A DNA stretch of 64,000 bases from CAISDA01 sp050258555 (GTDB lineage Bacteria > Bacteroidota > Ignavibacteria > UBA10030 > UBA8401). A program made the translations under genes and the position numbers. How positions within the stretch are numbered: the first letter of the stretch is position 1; each line of letters begins with the position of its first letter. Location of the stretch: positions 9,866 to 73,865 of the forward strand of contig JBLMZA010000128.1 in assembly GCA_050258555.1 (NCBI GenBank), read 5' to 3'. Shown here one piece after another: positions 18,043-26,325 of the stretch. The notes under the pieces were generated by a model, which saw nothing but the letters and a program-made list of their open reading frames with translations, made no database searches and had not been told where the DNA came from.

Positions 18043-18355
18043 TGCTCACCATCGATTTAATGAATGTATGCCTGAGGGCATAGAAAAGAATCCCGATGAG
18101 GAGATAGAAACCGCCGAGCGCAAAGAAGCCGTAATACGACTTTCCCAGCACATCGCCCAGCAGAAGGGCCAGTCCGATATTCAGAATGAAGAACGCGAGG
18201 ATGAATGTCACGGCGACGGCCGTCATTGAAACGGTCGTCGACACGACATCCGACACTTTGTCGACCGCCTTCAGCGCTGCCAGTTCGATGGTTGTCTGTC
18301 CGTATTCGACAGCCTGTTCGAAGAGAGCCTCGAATGTATGCTCTTGAGTTTCCAT
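18014..18355 (-). CDS. Phage-holin-like membrane protein (PF07332/YqjE type)
   Basis: 113 residues with a charged N-terminus and two membrane helices (TAVAVTFILAFFILNIGLAL and a second at about 78-97). The layout matches the YqjE/holin-X family, which is chromosomal and not tied to phages here. Proteins of this family are often encoded with YtxH-like or DUF883 stress proteins. No strong ribosome site is seen. The stop overlaps the start of the next gene. Confidence 0.7.
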   Translation of the reverse strand: METQEHTFEALFEQAVEYGQTTIELAALKAVDKVSDVVSTTVSMTAVAVTFILAFFILNIGLALLLGDVLGKSYYGFFALGGFYLLIGILFYALRHTFIKSMVSNAIISGAFK

Positions 18356-18425
18356 AGTCGGTCACCGGGATTGATTGTCAGGAATTGAGGTTACGGCTTC
18401 GTAATGCGCGCGCGCGGCCGGGGCA

Positions 18426-18986
18426 TCATTCACGTTCCGAATGTGCAAACGCCTGCGTGTTGATCCTCTCCGAGATCGAGGTGAGCAGCTTGTCCGCCTC
18501 GCCTTCCTCTTCAAGCGTCTCCTGCAGCATCTTCGCGGCCTCATCGAATTCGAGAATCTGCGCCAGCGACCGCAGCGATCCGTACGATGCGATCTCATAA
18601 TGCTCGACCTTCTGCGCCGCGATGATGAGTCCCGCATCGCAGACCGATCCTTTCTCGAACTCTTCGATCACCTCATCGGCTTCCTTCGTGATGCCCTCGA
18701 TGCCTTCGCAGCGTTTGCCCGCGGGCTTCATCTCGCTGGCCTCAAACACTTTCTCCAGCCGCATGATCTGCTCTTTGGTGCGCTCCATATGGTTTTCGAA
18801 CGCCCGCTTCAGCTCTTCGGACGTGGTCGCCTTTTCCATCTTCTGAAGCGATTTGACGAGATGCTTCTCTGCCCAGTAGATATCCTTCAGGTCCTCTTCG
18901 TACAGCTTCCGGAGATTCTCGACATTCTTGTTCATTGAGCCTTTGCGCATTGAAGAATGCGATTCGTTCGATCGTGTGTTTTTCAT
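18426..18986 (-). CDS. DUF892 (YciE/YciF) ferritin-like protein
   Basis: 186 residues. From residue 18 the four-helix ferritin-like DUF892 pattern is clear: LYEEDLKDIYWAEKHL, then an EHYEIASYGSL motif and EEEGEADKLL, with carboxylate and His metal ligands in the expected helices. Members are stress-induced in enterics and are thought to bind a dimetal centre. A GGAGCTGGAG sequence lies before the first ATG; MNKNV at residue 18 is the family's usual start and cannot be excluded. Confidence 0.88.
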   Translation of the reverse strand: MKNTRSNESHSSMRKGSMNKNVENLRKLYEEDLKDIYWAEKHLVKSLQKMEKATTSEELKRAFENHMERTKEQIMRLEKVFEASEMKPAGKRCEGIEGITKEADEVIEEFEKGSVCDAGLIIAAQKVEHYEIASYGSLRSLAQILEFDEAAKMLQETLEEEGEADKLLTSISERINTQAFAHSERE

Positions 18987-19085
18987 AACTCCAGCTCCTG
19001 CATGATTGGGTGGATTGGATTGGATATCCGCACGGCAGTTGAGCGGCCGGACATCCTGTGGGTTAGATGGATTCGCTTTGCATGG

Positions 19086-19769
19086 TTACTTCAGCGTCCC
19101 GTTTTCGGCGGCCTGCTTCATTTTCTCGTTGGCGAAAATGGCGACCTCAACGCGGCGGTTCTGCTGCCGGCCTTCGGGCGTGTCGTTCGATGCGACCGGA
19201 TTGGTCTCGCCCAGTCCCACCGTTTTGATCCGGCTTCCTTCCACGCCGAGACTGCGCGTGAACTCGGCGACCGATGCCGCCCGCCGTTCCGAAAGCTTCT
19301 GATTGTACTCATCGGTTCCCTGATTATCCGTATCGCCTTCGATCAGGATGTTCGTATCGGGATATTTTTTCAGCGTCTTGGCCAGGCTTTCGATATTCTC
19401 GCGCGCGGCAGGCTGAAGATCATACATATTCGTCTTGAAAAGGATGCCCGAATTGAATGTGATCTTGATGCCTTCGCCCACGCGTTCGATCTTGGCGTTT
19501 TTCAAATCATCACGCATCTCGTCAGCCTGCTTGTCCATATGGCGCCCGATGAGCACGCCGGCTGTCCCACCGACAGCCGCGCCGATGATCGCCCCGACGG
19601 CGGTATTGCCCGCCGCCTTGCCGATGATGCCTCCGACGACGCCACCGGTTCCTGCACCGATGGCGCCGCCTTTGACCGCATTGCTGGCCCCGCACCCGAT
19701 CCCGGCGAGCGCAAGACACAGCACCATGACAACGAACGCTCTACCTCCCGTGAAACCCCTGTGTTTCAT
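19086..19769 (-). CDS. OmpA-family protein with glycine-zipper domain (YiaD type)
   Basis: 227 residues. The N-terminus is a signal sequence ending in ALAGIGCGAS, probably a lipoprotein cleavage before Cys although the -3 residue is not ideal. A glycine-zipper segment (about 30-75, repeated GxxxG) could form a membrane hairpin. The C-terminal half is an OmpA-like peptidoglycan-binding domain (ILIEGDTDNQGTDEYNQKLS, SERRAASVAEF, GLGETNPVASNDT, QQNRRVEVAI). The frame is open upstream but the chosen ATG overlaps the stop of a small membrane protein gene (ATGA). It should link the outer membrane to the cell wall. Confidence 0.88.
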   Translation of the reverse strand: MKHRGFTGGRAFVVMVLCLALAGIGCGASNAVKGGAIGAGTGGVVGGIIGKAAGNTAVGAIIGAAVGGTAGVLIGRHMDKQADEMRDDLKNAKIERVGEGIKITFNSGILFKTNMYDLQPAARENIESLAKTLKKYPDTNILIEGDTDNQGTDEYNQKLSERRAASVAEFTRSLGVEGSRIKTVGLGETNPVASNDTPEGRQQNRRVEVAIFANEKMKQAAENGTLK

Positions 19770-19918
19770 ACGTGGCGCCCCCTGCCCGAAAAAACGTTGA
19801 AGAGAATGGAGATGACGGCAAGCACTAAGAGGACATGGATGAATCCGCCCATGGTATAGGACGTGACCAGTCCCAATAACCACAGCACGACGAGAACAAC
19901 GGCGATCGTATATAGCAT
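19766..19918 (-). CDS. Small lmo0937-type membrane protein
   Basis: 50 residues: MLYTIAVVLVVLWLLGLVTS at the N-terminus, a TMGGFIHVLLVLAVISILF segment and a basic end (GRGRHV). Two short helices separated by a G-rich turn and the MLYTIAVVLVVLWLLGL start are characteristic of the lmo0937 family. AGAGAAAGG precedes the ATG. The stop codon overlaps the start of the OmpA-family gene by ATGA, so the pair forms an operon. It is small but supported by family match and overlap. Function unknown. Confidence 0.85.
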   Translation of the reverse strand: MLYTIAVVLVVLWLLGLVTSYTMGGFIHVLLVLAVISILFNVFSGRGRHV

Positions 19919-19999
19919 GATTGTACCCTTTCTCTTGACTGATGATGAGATGTCAGTGGCAAACTACAAACCGGACCATGGTGAATCAATCGCTCAAAA

Positions 20000-20020
20000 G
20001 GATGAAAAAGGAATTACATC
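20000..20020 (-). promoter_or_regulatory. Copy D of the recurrent GGATGAAAA...CATC element
   Basis: The + strand reads GGATGAAAA, a short middle, then ATTACATC. The element lies 82 bases upstream of the lmo0937-type gene and 12 bases past the stop of the LuxR-type regulator. Similar elements are at 22190, 46908 and 61819, each upstream of a minus-strand stress-type gene. Likely an operator or promoter part; the factor is not known. Confidence 0.55.
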
Positions 20021-20031
20021 TCCGGCCGCAT

Positions 20032-20724
20032 TCAGTTTTTCATGAGCGTCATGGCACTCATCACCGCGCTGTACGGATTGGCGGTATGAACGCGGTTGGC
20101 GATCTGCACGCGTGTATGGAGCGACAGCTTCTCGAGGATGTTGTGCACATGACTTTTGACCGTATAGGGCGAGAGATGAAGCCGCCGGGCGATCTCCTTG
20201 TTCGTGAGGCCGCTGGCGATCAGCTCGATCACCTGACGCTGACGCTTGGTCGTACGCACGGCTTCGGCAAAGACCGCCGGCAGCGACAGGCGCCCCGCAT
20301 GATCGACAATCTTCGAGAAAAGCGATTTTTCCATCGACGGCGGCAGCACCCTCCCCCCGACGAATACGGAGCGGATTGTCTGCAGAAAGTCCCTCGAACG
20401 GGCGTCCTTGACGATAAATCCCGAAACGCCCGCCTTCGCGAATTCATAAATCTCCGCGTACAACTCGATCAGGTCCATCATCACGATGCACACATCGGGC
20501 CGGCTCTTCTTGATGGCCCGCACCAGGTGGAGCCGTTCCTCGTGATCGGCACCCGGATCGAGCAGAACGACGCTGACCGGGAGCCGGTTCAACGCACTCA
20601 GCACCGCATCGCCGTCATCGATGGCTGCGGCAACCCTCATGTCCGCCTGCTTGTCGAGCAGCGCAGCAATGCTCTCACGCAGAAGCCTGTTGTCTTCGAC
20701 GACTAGTATGTGAATCTTTTTCAT
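20032..20724 (-). CDS. LuxR/NarL-type response regulator
   Basis: 230 residues. The receiver domain (1-120) has VVEDN, the phosphorylated Asp in VVLLDPG and the Lys in GFIVKDA, so it should be functional. The C-terminal HTH (about 160-215) reads LIASGLTNKEIARRLHLS, then VKSHVHNILEKL, typical of NarL-type DNA binding. No histidine kinase is adjacent, so it is an orphan regulator. No ribosome site is obvious. It sits inside the stress block and beside one copy of the recurrent upstream element, and is one candidate for the factor that reads that element. Confidence 0.92.
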   Translation of the reverse strand: MKKIHILVVEDNRLLRESIAALLDKQADMRVAAAIDDGDAVLSALNRLPVSVVLLDPGADHEERLHLVRAIKKSRPDVCIVMMDLIELYAEIYEFAKAGVSGFIVKDARSRDFLQTIRSVFVGGRVLPPSMEKSLFSKIVDHAGRLSLPAVFAEAVRTTKRQRQVIELIASGLTNKEIARRLHLSPYTVKSHVHNILEKLSLHTRVQIANRVHTANPYSAVMSAMTLMKN

Positions 20725-20800
20725 GGGTCACATTTCTGTGTGCAAGAACGCGCAGTTCGGAGGATGATCGCGGATGGCTGGAAGCATGTGAGACACACCC

Positions 20801-20832
20801 GCGGCTGTCCCGGATCGCTCCGGTACAGCCGC
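20801..20832 (-). terminator. Hairpin after the glycine-zipper gene
   Basis: GCGGCTGT (20801-20808) pairs with ACAGCCGC (20825-20832), with an inner CCGGA/TCCGG stem. It lies about 35 bases past the stop at 20867. No U-tract is seen. Confidence 0.5.
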
Positions 20833-20866
20833 AGGCGTTCTTCCCCTGTCTGTGTCGGATTGTGAC

Positions 20867-21460
20867 TCAGCGGTCGGTGTTGCCGACGCCCCGTCCCACC
20901 GAACGGGATGTCGTCGAGGAACGCTCCGGCTCCCTGTCCTTGGGCGCGGCCGCTTCGCCGGTCGTGCAGATATCCTCGGCGCCGGCCGCACTGAAGATCT
21001 CCTTGGCCAAGGACACTTCATCCGAATTGTCGGCATGCGCCGAAATCAGAATGTTGCCCTTGCGGATTTTTTCCTCATAGCGCTTGGCCTCCAGTTCCGG
21101 AATTCCAAGCCCGATCAGGCCTCCGGCGACGCCGCCGACGGCCGCGCCGATGGCTGCGCCGCTCAATGCGGCCATGATCGGTCCCGCCGCGATGAAGGGA
21201 CCGATACCGGGAATGGCTAATGCGCCGATGCCGGCAATCCACCCAAGTGCTCCTCCCACAACTCCTCCCGTGCCGGCACCGGTCGCAACGCCTTCAGGTG
21301 CTTTCGTATTTTTCTCGTGAGCAAAGTCACGCGTGGTACTCTTATCAGGAAACAGAACCGAAATATCGTTGTTCGAAAAGTTGGCAGAACGCAGACTGTC
21401 AACGATCTTGTCAGCCTGACTTTCGGACTGTGCGATGCAGAACACTGATTTTTTAGCCAT
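20867..21460 (-). CDS. Glycine-zipper general stress protein
   Basis: 197 residues. The first 50 residues (KKSVFCIAQSESQADKIVDS, NNDISVLFPD) form a small alpha/beta domain like those of general stress protein 17M and related sequences. A long Gly/Ala-rich segment follows (about 58-120, GAGTGGVVGGALGWIAGIGA) that can span a membrane. A charged tail (KRYEEKIRKGNILISAHAD) and a low-complexity end complete it. AAGGAAGG precedes the ATG. Such proteins are often annotated as low-temperature or stress-induced. No enzymatic motif. Confidence 0.7.
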   Translation of the reverse strand: MAKKSVFCIAQSESQADKIVDSLRSANFSNNDISVLFPDKSTTRDFAHEKNTKAPEGVATGAGTGGVVGGALGWIAGIGALAIPGIGPFIAAGPIMAALSGAAIGAAVGGVAGGLIGLGIPELEAKRYEEKIRKGNILISAHADNSDEVSLAKEIFSAAGAEDICTTGEAAAPKDREPERSSTTSRSVGRGVGNTDR

Positions 21461-21515
21461 TGCGAAATCCTTCCTTTGAATGATATTGCATTGTCGTTGT
21501 CATGCGTGTCCGGAA

Positions 21516-21532
21516 CCGATGCTCCGCATCGG
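21516..21532 (-). terminator. Short hairpin after the BON protein gene
   Basis: CCGATGC (21516-21522) pairs perfectly with GCATCGG (21526-21532) around a 3-base loop, four bases past the BON gene stop. No U-tract, so termination is only possible. Confidence 0.35.
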
Positions 21533-21535
21533 CAT

Positions 21536-22102
21536 TCACTGCTTCACTTCGAGCTGGTTTTCCACATTGCCGGCCTGCGCCACCTTCTCGGCAATCTCCT
21601 CGATCTTCTTTTTTTCCTCCTCGGTGTTGACCGGCCCGCGCAGCGTCACACGTCCGTCCACCGTCACGATCTTGATGTTGCGGGCGTTGACGGACATGCC
21701 TTCCTGATCGATGATCTCTGCGCGGATCTTTCGTGTGATTTCCAAATCCTCCGATTTGTTGCTCTGATCCATCGGCGTCACGTTCTTCTCGTTCCGGTCG
21801 CGCTTGTTGCGGCCGGTGTTATCCGGCGCCTGGTGCGTGCCGGTCGTATCGTGCTTCATCGTGCCGCGCTTCGTCCCCTTGTGGACGCGCGTCGTATCTC
21901 CGGGATGCCGGCCGTGCTTCGACTTGTCCATCGTATCCGACTGCTTCATCATTCCGTTATTGTCGTATGTGCCCCGCGCGCTGTCGCGCTGCATGCGGTG
22001 CGTCTTCGTTCGGTCCTGTGTTGTCGGCTGTTGCGCCGAAAGCGGGATTCCAAGTGCCAGTAGTGCAGCAACGATCATGAAGATCTGAAGTTTTCGTCCC
22101 AT
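21536..22102 (-). CDS. Secreted BON-domain protein
   Basis: 188 residues. A signal peptide (cleavage near LSAQQ) is followed by a low-complexity region rich in Lys, Thr, Asp and His (about 27-110). The C-terminal 70 residues form a BON domain: DLEITRKIRAEIIDQEGMSV, NIKIVTVDGRVTLRGPV and VAQAGNVENQLEV. BON domains of the OsmY type bind membranes or lipid and protect the envelope under osmotic stress. AAAGGG precedes the ATG. One copy of the recurrent GGATGAAAA element lies 88 bases upstream. Confidence 0.87.
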   Translation of the reverse strand: MGRKLQIFMIVAALLALGIPLSAQQPTTQDRTKTHRMQRDSARGTYDNNGMMKQSDTMDKSKHGRHPGDTTRVHKGTKRGTMKHDTTGTHQAPDNTGRNKRDRNEKNVTPMDQSNKSEDLEITRKIRAEIIDQEGMSVNARNIKIVTVDGRVTLRGPVNTEEEKKKIEEIAEKVAQAGNVENQLEVKQ

Positions 22103-22189
22103 AACACATTATCCCTTTCGTATTGTTGATGAAAAGTCCCTATGCTGAATAACATGCCATATTTTCCCGAAAGCCGAAATGGCCCAAAA

Positions 22190-22210
22190 GGATGAAAATG
22201 GAACTAATCC
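22190..22210 (-). promoter_or_regulatory. Copy A of the recurrent GGATGAAAA...AATCC element
   Basis: GGATGAAAA, TGGAACT and AATCC in order on the + strand, ending directly at the YihY stop codon and 88 bases before the BON gene. On the minus strand the block continues TTTTCATCCTTTTGGGCCAT, close to the three other copies. Confidence 0.55.
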
Positions 22211-23143
22211 TTAATGGTGGCCCTCATTCTTCGTGGCCGGCTCCTTGCCCCGCTCCACGGTTTCCACCGTGACTTTGACGGCATGCTCCGAGGGAATAAT
22301 CTTCGTTCCCAGGCGCTCGGCATAGACAAACGTGAATTCTGCGCCGAAAAAGAGAATCTGCGACGAATAGAAGACCCATACCAGGATGATGGCAAGCGAT
22401 CCGGCCGCTCCGTATGTCGAGCCGAGCGTGCTGTTGCCGATATACAGCCCGATGAGGAATTTGCCGATCACGAACAGAAGCGCCGTGACGAACGATCCGA
22501 TGCGGACATCCTTCCACGAGAGTTCCACATCCGGCAGGATCTTGAAGATCATGCCGAAGAGCACGGTGATGACCAGGAGGGAAAAGAGGTTGTTGACGAG
22601 CTCGAGCACGAAGGCGGGGATGGGAATGATCGAGCCGAAAAACGTGCTGATCGCCACCAGCGCCGCCGAGAGCACCAGCGAGACCAGCAGCAGAAATCCG
22701 ATGGCAAGAATGAGGGCGAAGGAGATGAGCCGCGTCCGCAGAAAATCCTTGATCGCCTTGCCGGTGGGCTTGGCCTTCACTTTCCAGATGATATTGAGCG
22801 AATCCTGCAGCTCGATGAAAACGGTAATCGAGCCCACCACCAGCGTGACGAAACTGATGATGGTCGCAACGATGCCCGCCCCCGTATCGGCCGATTTTCT
22901 GATCGCCGTCTGTATGAGCTCCGCGCTGTCCTTGCCGACCAGCCCCTTCAGTTCGCCGTAGATGCGCCCCTGTATGGCGTCGGTGCCGAAAATGAATCCG
23001 GCCACCGCGATGATGATGATCAGCAGGGGGGCCATCGAAAAGACGGTATAATAGGAAAGCGATGCGCCGAGCTTCGGCACATTGTCATCGACGAACTTGC
23101 CGAATGTATCTTTTAAAACCTGCCAGTATTTTTTCAGGTCCAC
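22211..23143 (-). CDS. YihY/BrkB-family membrane protein
   Basis: 310 residues starting at GTG, with a strong AGGAGGGAGGA ribosome site. About six membrane helices are visible, with the family marks LGASLSYYTVFSMAPLLIII near the N-terminus, FGSIIPIPAFVLELVNNL in the middle and YGAAGSLAIILVWVFYSSQI near the end. The family was once called ribonuclease BN by error; its role is unsettled, possibly an exporter. A second member is at 51934. The gene is followed by the BON gene's control region. Confidence 0.92.
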   Translation of the reverse strand: MDLKKYWQVLKDTFGKFVDDNVPKLGASLSYYTVFSMAPLLIIIIAVAGFIFGTDAIQGRIYGELKGLVGKDSAELIQTAIRKSADTGAGIVATIISFVTLVVGSITVFIELQDSLNIIWKVKAKPTGKAIKDFLRTRLISFALILAIGFLLLVSLVLSAALVAISTFFGSIIPIPAFVLELVNNLFSLLVITVLFGMIFKILPDVELSWKDVRIGSFVTALLFVIGKFLIGLYIGNSTLGSTYGAAGSLAIILVWVFYSSQILFFGAEFTFVYAERLGTKIIPSEHAVKVTVETVERGKEPATKNEGHH

Positions 23144-23172
23144 GCTTGTTCCTCCCTCCTTCCCCCCTGCCG

Positions 23173-23475
23173 TTATTTCCGCTTCTTTTCGATCGCTTCG
23201 ATCAACTCGTCCTTCGTGAGACGGCTTGTTCCGGTGATATGCATCTTTTTCGCCACATTGACCAGCTCATTCTTCGTCCGCGTGGCGAGCCGGTGCTGCG
23301 GATTCCCGGTCCCCTCTGTGCGGCGGTTCGGTGTCCGCCCTTCCGTTCTGCGGCGCTTGTTGACGGTGCGCGCGGCGATCTCTTCGGCGCGCTTTCCCTG
23401 TCCGCGCTCTTCGGCCGATTCCTTGATGTGCTCGTACTGACGCTCATCTTTTTCAGTCCATTTTCCTCTGGGCAT
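23173..23475 (-). CDS. Small basic protein with Rho-N/SAP-like C-terminus
   Basis: 100 residues, very basic. The N-terminus MPRGKWTEKDERQYEHIKES and the EEIAARTVNKRRR stretch match a conserved small-protein group often annotated as 'plasmid stabilisation' or ChaB-like. The last 40 residues (TKNELVNVAKKMHIT, LTKDELIEAIEKK) look like a Rho N-terminal or SAP-type helix-extended-loop-helix that binds nucleic acid. GGGAGAG precedes the chosen ATG; an open frame 14 codons longer has no site. It probably binds DNA or RNA under stress; this is inference. Confidence 0.75.
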   Translation of the reverse strand: MPRGKWTEKDERQYEHIKESAEERGQGKRAEEIAARTVNKRRRTEGRTPNRRTEGTGNPQHRLATRTKNELVNVAKKMHITGTSRLTKDELIEAIEKKRK

Positions 23476-23532
23476 ATGCTCTCTCCCTTTGTGATAGTGA
23501 TGAGTTGGTGTGTGCACGCCCGGCTGCGGAAA

Positions 23533-26325
23533 TCACCGCTGTTCAGCGGCGCCGATGAGGACCGCGCCGGGGAAGTGCGTGAAGATGTCGGCGATTCTGA
23601 CGCTCTTTTCGGCCGTGATCGTTTCGCCGGTCACGGCGTTCTTCCAGAGGCTCACCCCTTCCGGAAGATTGATGCAGGTATCCTTCCAGACGCCGCCCAC
23701 GGGAAGCGTCTTCTGATCGACAATGCCGGAGACAAAGCGCGGCGCAACCGTCACACAGCAGAGGCCGTCCATCCTGCGCGTGAAGGCGAGGATGCGGCCC
23801 GCATGCACGCCGCCGGCATCAACGCTTTCATAGACGCCGCTTTCAAAGAGCTCGGCGTGTTCATTGCGGAGACGCAGGAGCCGCTGCGTAAGAAACATCT
23901 TGATCCGTCCGCTCGGCAGATCGCGGCAGAGCCCGTCGATGAACGCCGGACTGGGGCGCTCGCCCTGAGCGAGGATCTCGCGGAGATACTTCTTTCTCAA
24001 TTCGAAATCGACCGGGCGCCGGTTGTCGGGATCAACCATCGAAAAGTCCCACAGCTCGCATCCGCGGTAAAAATCGGGCACGCCCACGCTCGCGGCCTTC
24101 ATCAGCACCTGAGAAAGCGAATTGAAGGCGCCGTAATACGCGGTCTTCCCGATAAACGGCAGGAAGGCGTCCATGAATCCGTTCCTGTTGGACAGGATGT
24201 GGTCGATCAGCGCCGTCACCCCTTCCTCATACTGTTCATTGGGACCGACCCAGGCCGTAAAGACGGACGCCTCGCGCAGCGCCTTGATCATATAATCCTT
24301 CAGCCGCTGTGGATAGTCTTCTTTCTCCTCATCGATCACCGGATAGCTGCCGGCGATCGTCTGATAGAGAAAATATTCGTCGTTGGCGTCGGGCACAAGC
24401 CTTCCGCGCGATTCGCGCCGCAATGTCAGGATCAGTCCGTGCAGCGTATCGACCAGCTGTTCCCATTCATCGGAGAGTTCCGAGATCACGTTGAGACGCG
24501 CGCGGAAATCCTCGGCCCGCTTCGTATCGTGCGTGCTCGTGGCGTTGAGCGTATGCGGAAACGAGCGGGCGATGTCCTCCATGTACGTGTCAAACTCCTC
24601 TTTCCCGATTCCGAGGCGGCCGGGATTGCTTCCCACTTCGTTGAGCGAGAGGAAGCGGTTGTACACATAGAGCGCCGTATCCTCGTATCCTTTGGCCATG
24701 ATCGGACTCGTGAGCTGCTGGAACTTCATGATGAAGTTCAACACGCCGGCCTTCTGTTCCTCGCTCATCTGCGCCGCAAAATCGAGCAGGAGCATGTGCC
24801 CGATGTAGTTGAACTCGTTGAAGAACCGCGGATACTCGTCGTGCGCCCGCTTCAGGGCAATCCCGATGTACTTCCTGTCCTGTTCGGTGATCTCCGTCGC
24901 GTTGATGTACGTGCGGTAGACCGGAAAATACGCCAGCAGCTCTTCGAGCGCCCGCTGGAGGCCGTGCATGGTGAAATCGATGCCGTACCGGTCCTTGCTC
25001 GACACGGCTTCGACCAGGAAGGCCAGACGCTCGACATCGCCGGCCATGCGCGATTGGATGATGAACTTCTTTTTCTCGTAGACCGTCCGCTCGAACGAAT
25101 AATTGAAATGAGCGAAATTGATGTAGAGCCGGTTCAGATCGCCGGCGCTCTCCCGATCGACGAACAGCGCGTTGAGCTTCGAGGCGAAATCATACCCGGT
25201 CGTCCCCTGCACCGGCCAGGACGGCAGGGCTTCGTCGGCATCGAGGATCTTTTCCACAACGATGTAGGCGTCCTTCGCCCGGTCGCGCAGATGCTTCAGA
25301 TACGAGGCCGGATCATAGAGTCCGTCCACATGATCGATGCGGAGCGCATCGATGCGCTCCTCCTTCAGCAGCTTGAAGATGAATGAATGCGTCCGGTTGA
25401 ACGTGTCCTCGAGCTCCATGCGGAGCGAAATCAGCTCGTTGATGTTGAAGAAGCGGCGGTAGTTGATCTCTTCGGCGGCCACCTTCCAGTAGGCCAGCCG
25501 GTAATACTGGTCGGCCAGGAGCTTTTCAAGCATCGTGAAGCTTTCGGGCTTGTTTCTGTCGCCGTTATAAACCTTGAGCGTCTCGTCGATTGACATCTTG
25601 ATCTCGGCATTCGACGTGTAGAGATCGTGCAGCAGGCCCTTGGCGAACTTGATCTGCGAGTAGCGCTCGTCCATGTCCTCGGAGAACGAGAGCGACTTCA
25701 GGATGTAGAGCAGTCCCGAATACTTCACGACATCCGGATCGTTCTTGCCGAGCTTGTTGCGCAGCTTCACGAAGTTGAACGAGAGGATATCGGGGTACGA
25801 GTCGATCTTGATCGGGAAGCGCTTCTCGAAATAATTCACGCTGAAGCCCTCGGCATCGTACTTGAGCACGATCTCCCCGTCCTCGAGCACCTCCTTGAAG
25901 AACTTTCCGAGGAACGGCACGAGCACGCCCTGCCTGGCGCTGGCGTGCGGATGGTTCCACTCGATATCGAAGAAGGAATAGAAGCGGCTGTTCGGACCGT
26001 TTTCAAACAGATCGATGAGAAACAGGTTCTCGCCGTTGTACGCCATGTGGTTGGGCACGATATCCTGCAGCCATCCCAGGCCGGCTTTTTTGCATTCATC
26101 CGTCAGGAGCGCGAATTCCTCCTCCGTGCCGAGCTCCGGATTGAGCAGCGTCGGATTGAGCACGTCGTATCCGTGCATCGATCCCTTCATCGCCTTGAAG
26201 ATGGGAGAGGCATAGACGGTCGTGATGCCGAGGCCGCGGAGATATTCGACGATCTCGCGCGCCTGGGCGAACGTGAAGTCCTTGTTGAACTGGAGGCGGT
26301 ATGTCGAACGAGGTATGATCATCAT
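23533..26325 (-). CDS. treY: Maltooligosyl trehalose synthase (TreY)
   Basis: 930 residues, GH13. It turns the reducing end of maltodextrin into an alpha,alpha-1,1-trehalose unit, which TreZ then releases. The N-terminus STYRLQFNKDFTFAQARE and ITTVYASPIFKA are typical of TreY. Catalytic residues are in RIDALRIDHVDGLYDP (nucleophile Asp) and AYIVVEKILDADE (acid/base Glu), and the third acid is in NATSTHDTKRAEDFRAR. It overlaps the GH57 gene by ATGA and TreZ is 9 kb upstream on the same strand, so the route is complete in this window. Confidence 0.96.
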   Translation of the reverse strand: MMIIPRSTYRLQFNKDFTFAQAREIVEYLRGLGITTVYASPIFKAMKGSMHGYDVLNPTLLNPELGTEEEFALLTDECKKAGLGWLQDIVPNHMAYNGENLFLIDLFENGPNSRFYSFFDIEWNHPHASARQGVLVPFLGKFFKEVLEDGEIVLKYDAEGFSVNYFEKRFPIKIDSYPDILSFNFVKLRNKLGKNDPDVVKYSGLLYILKSLSFSEDMDERYSQIKFAKGLLHDLYTSNAEIKMSIDETLKVYNGDRNKPESFTMLEKLLADQYYRLAYWKVAAEEINYRRFFNINELISLRMELEDTFNRTHSFIFKLLKEERIDALRIDHVDGLYDPASYLKHLRDRAKDAYIVVEKILDADEALPSWPVQGTTGYDFASKLNALFVDRESAGDLNRLYINFAHFNYSFERTVYEKKKFIIQSRMAGDVERLAFLVEAVSSKDRYGIDFTMHGLQRALEELLAYFPVYRTYINATEITEQDRKYIGIALKRAHDEYPRFFNEFNYIGHMLLLDFAAQMSEEQKAGVLNFIMKFQQLTSPIMAKGYEDTALYVYNRFLSLNEVGSNPGRLGIGKEEFDTYMEDIARSFPHTLNATSTHDTKRAEDFRARLNVISELSDEWEQLVDTLHGLILTLRRESRGRLVPDANDEYFLYQTIAGSYPVIDEEKEDYPQRLKDYMIKALREASVFTAWVGPNEQYEEGVTALIDHILSNRNGFMDAFLPFIGKTAYYGAFNSLSQVLMKAASVGVPDFYRGCELWDFSMVDPDNRRPVDFELRKKYLREILAQGERPSPAFIDGLCRDLPSGRIKMFLTQRLLRLRNEHAELFESGVYESVDAGGVHAGRILAFTRRMDGLCCVTVAPRFVSGIVDQKTLPVGGVWKDTCINLPEGVSLWKNAVTGETITAEKSVRIADIFTHFPGAVLIGAAEQR

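Noticed and set aside
18014..18355. Holin name taken as a sign of a prophage
   Set aside because: No integrase, terminase, portal or tail genes occur; this family is common in chromosomal stress operons.
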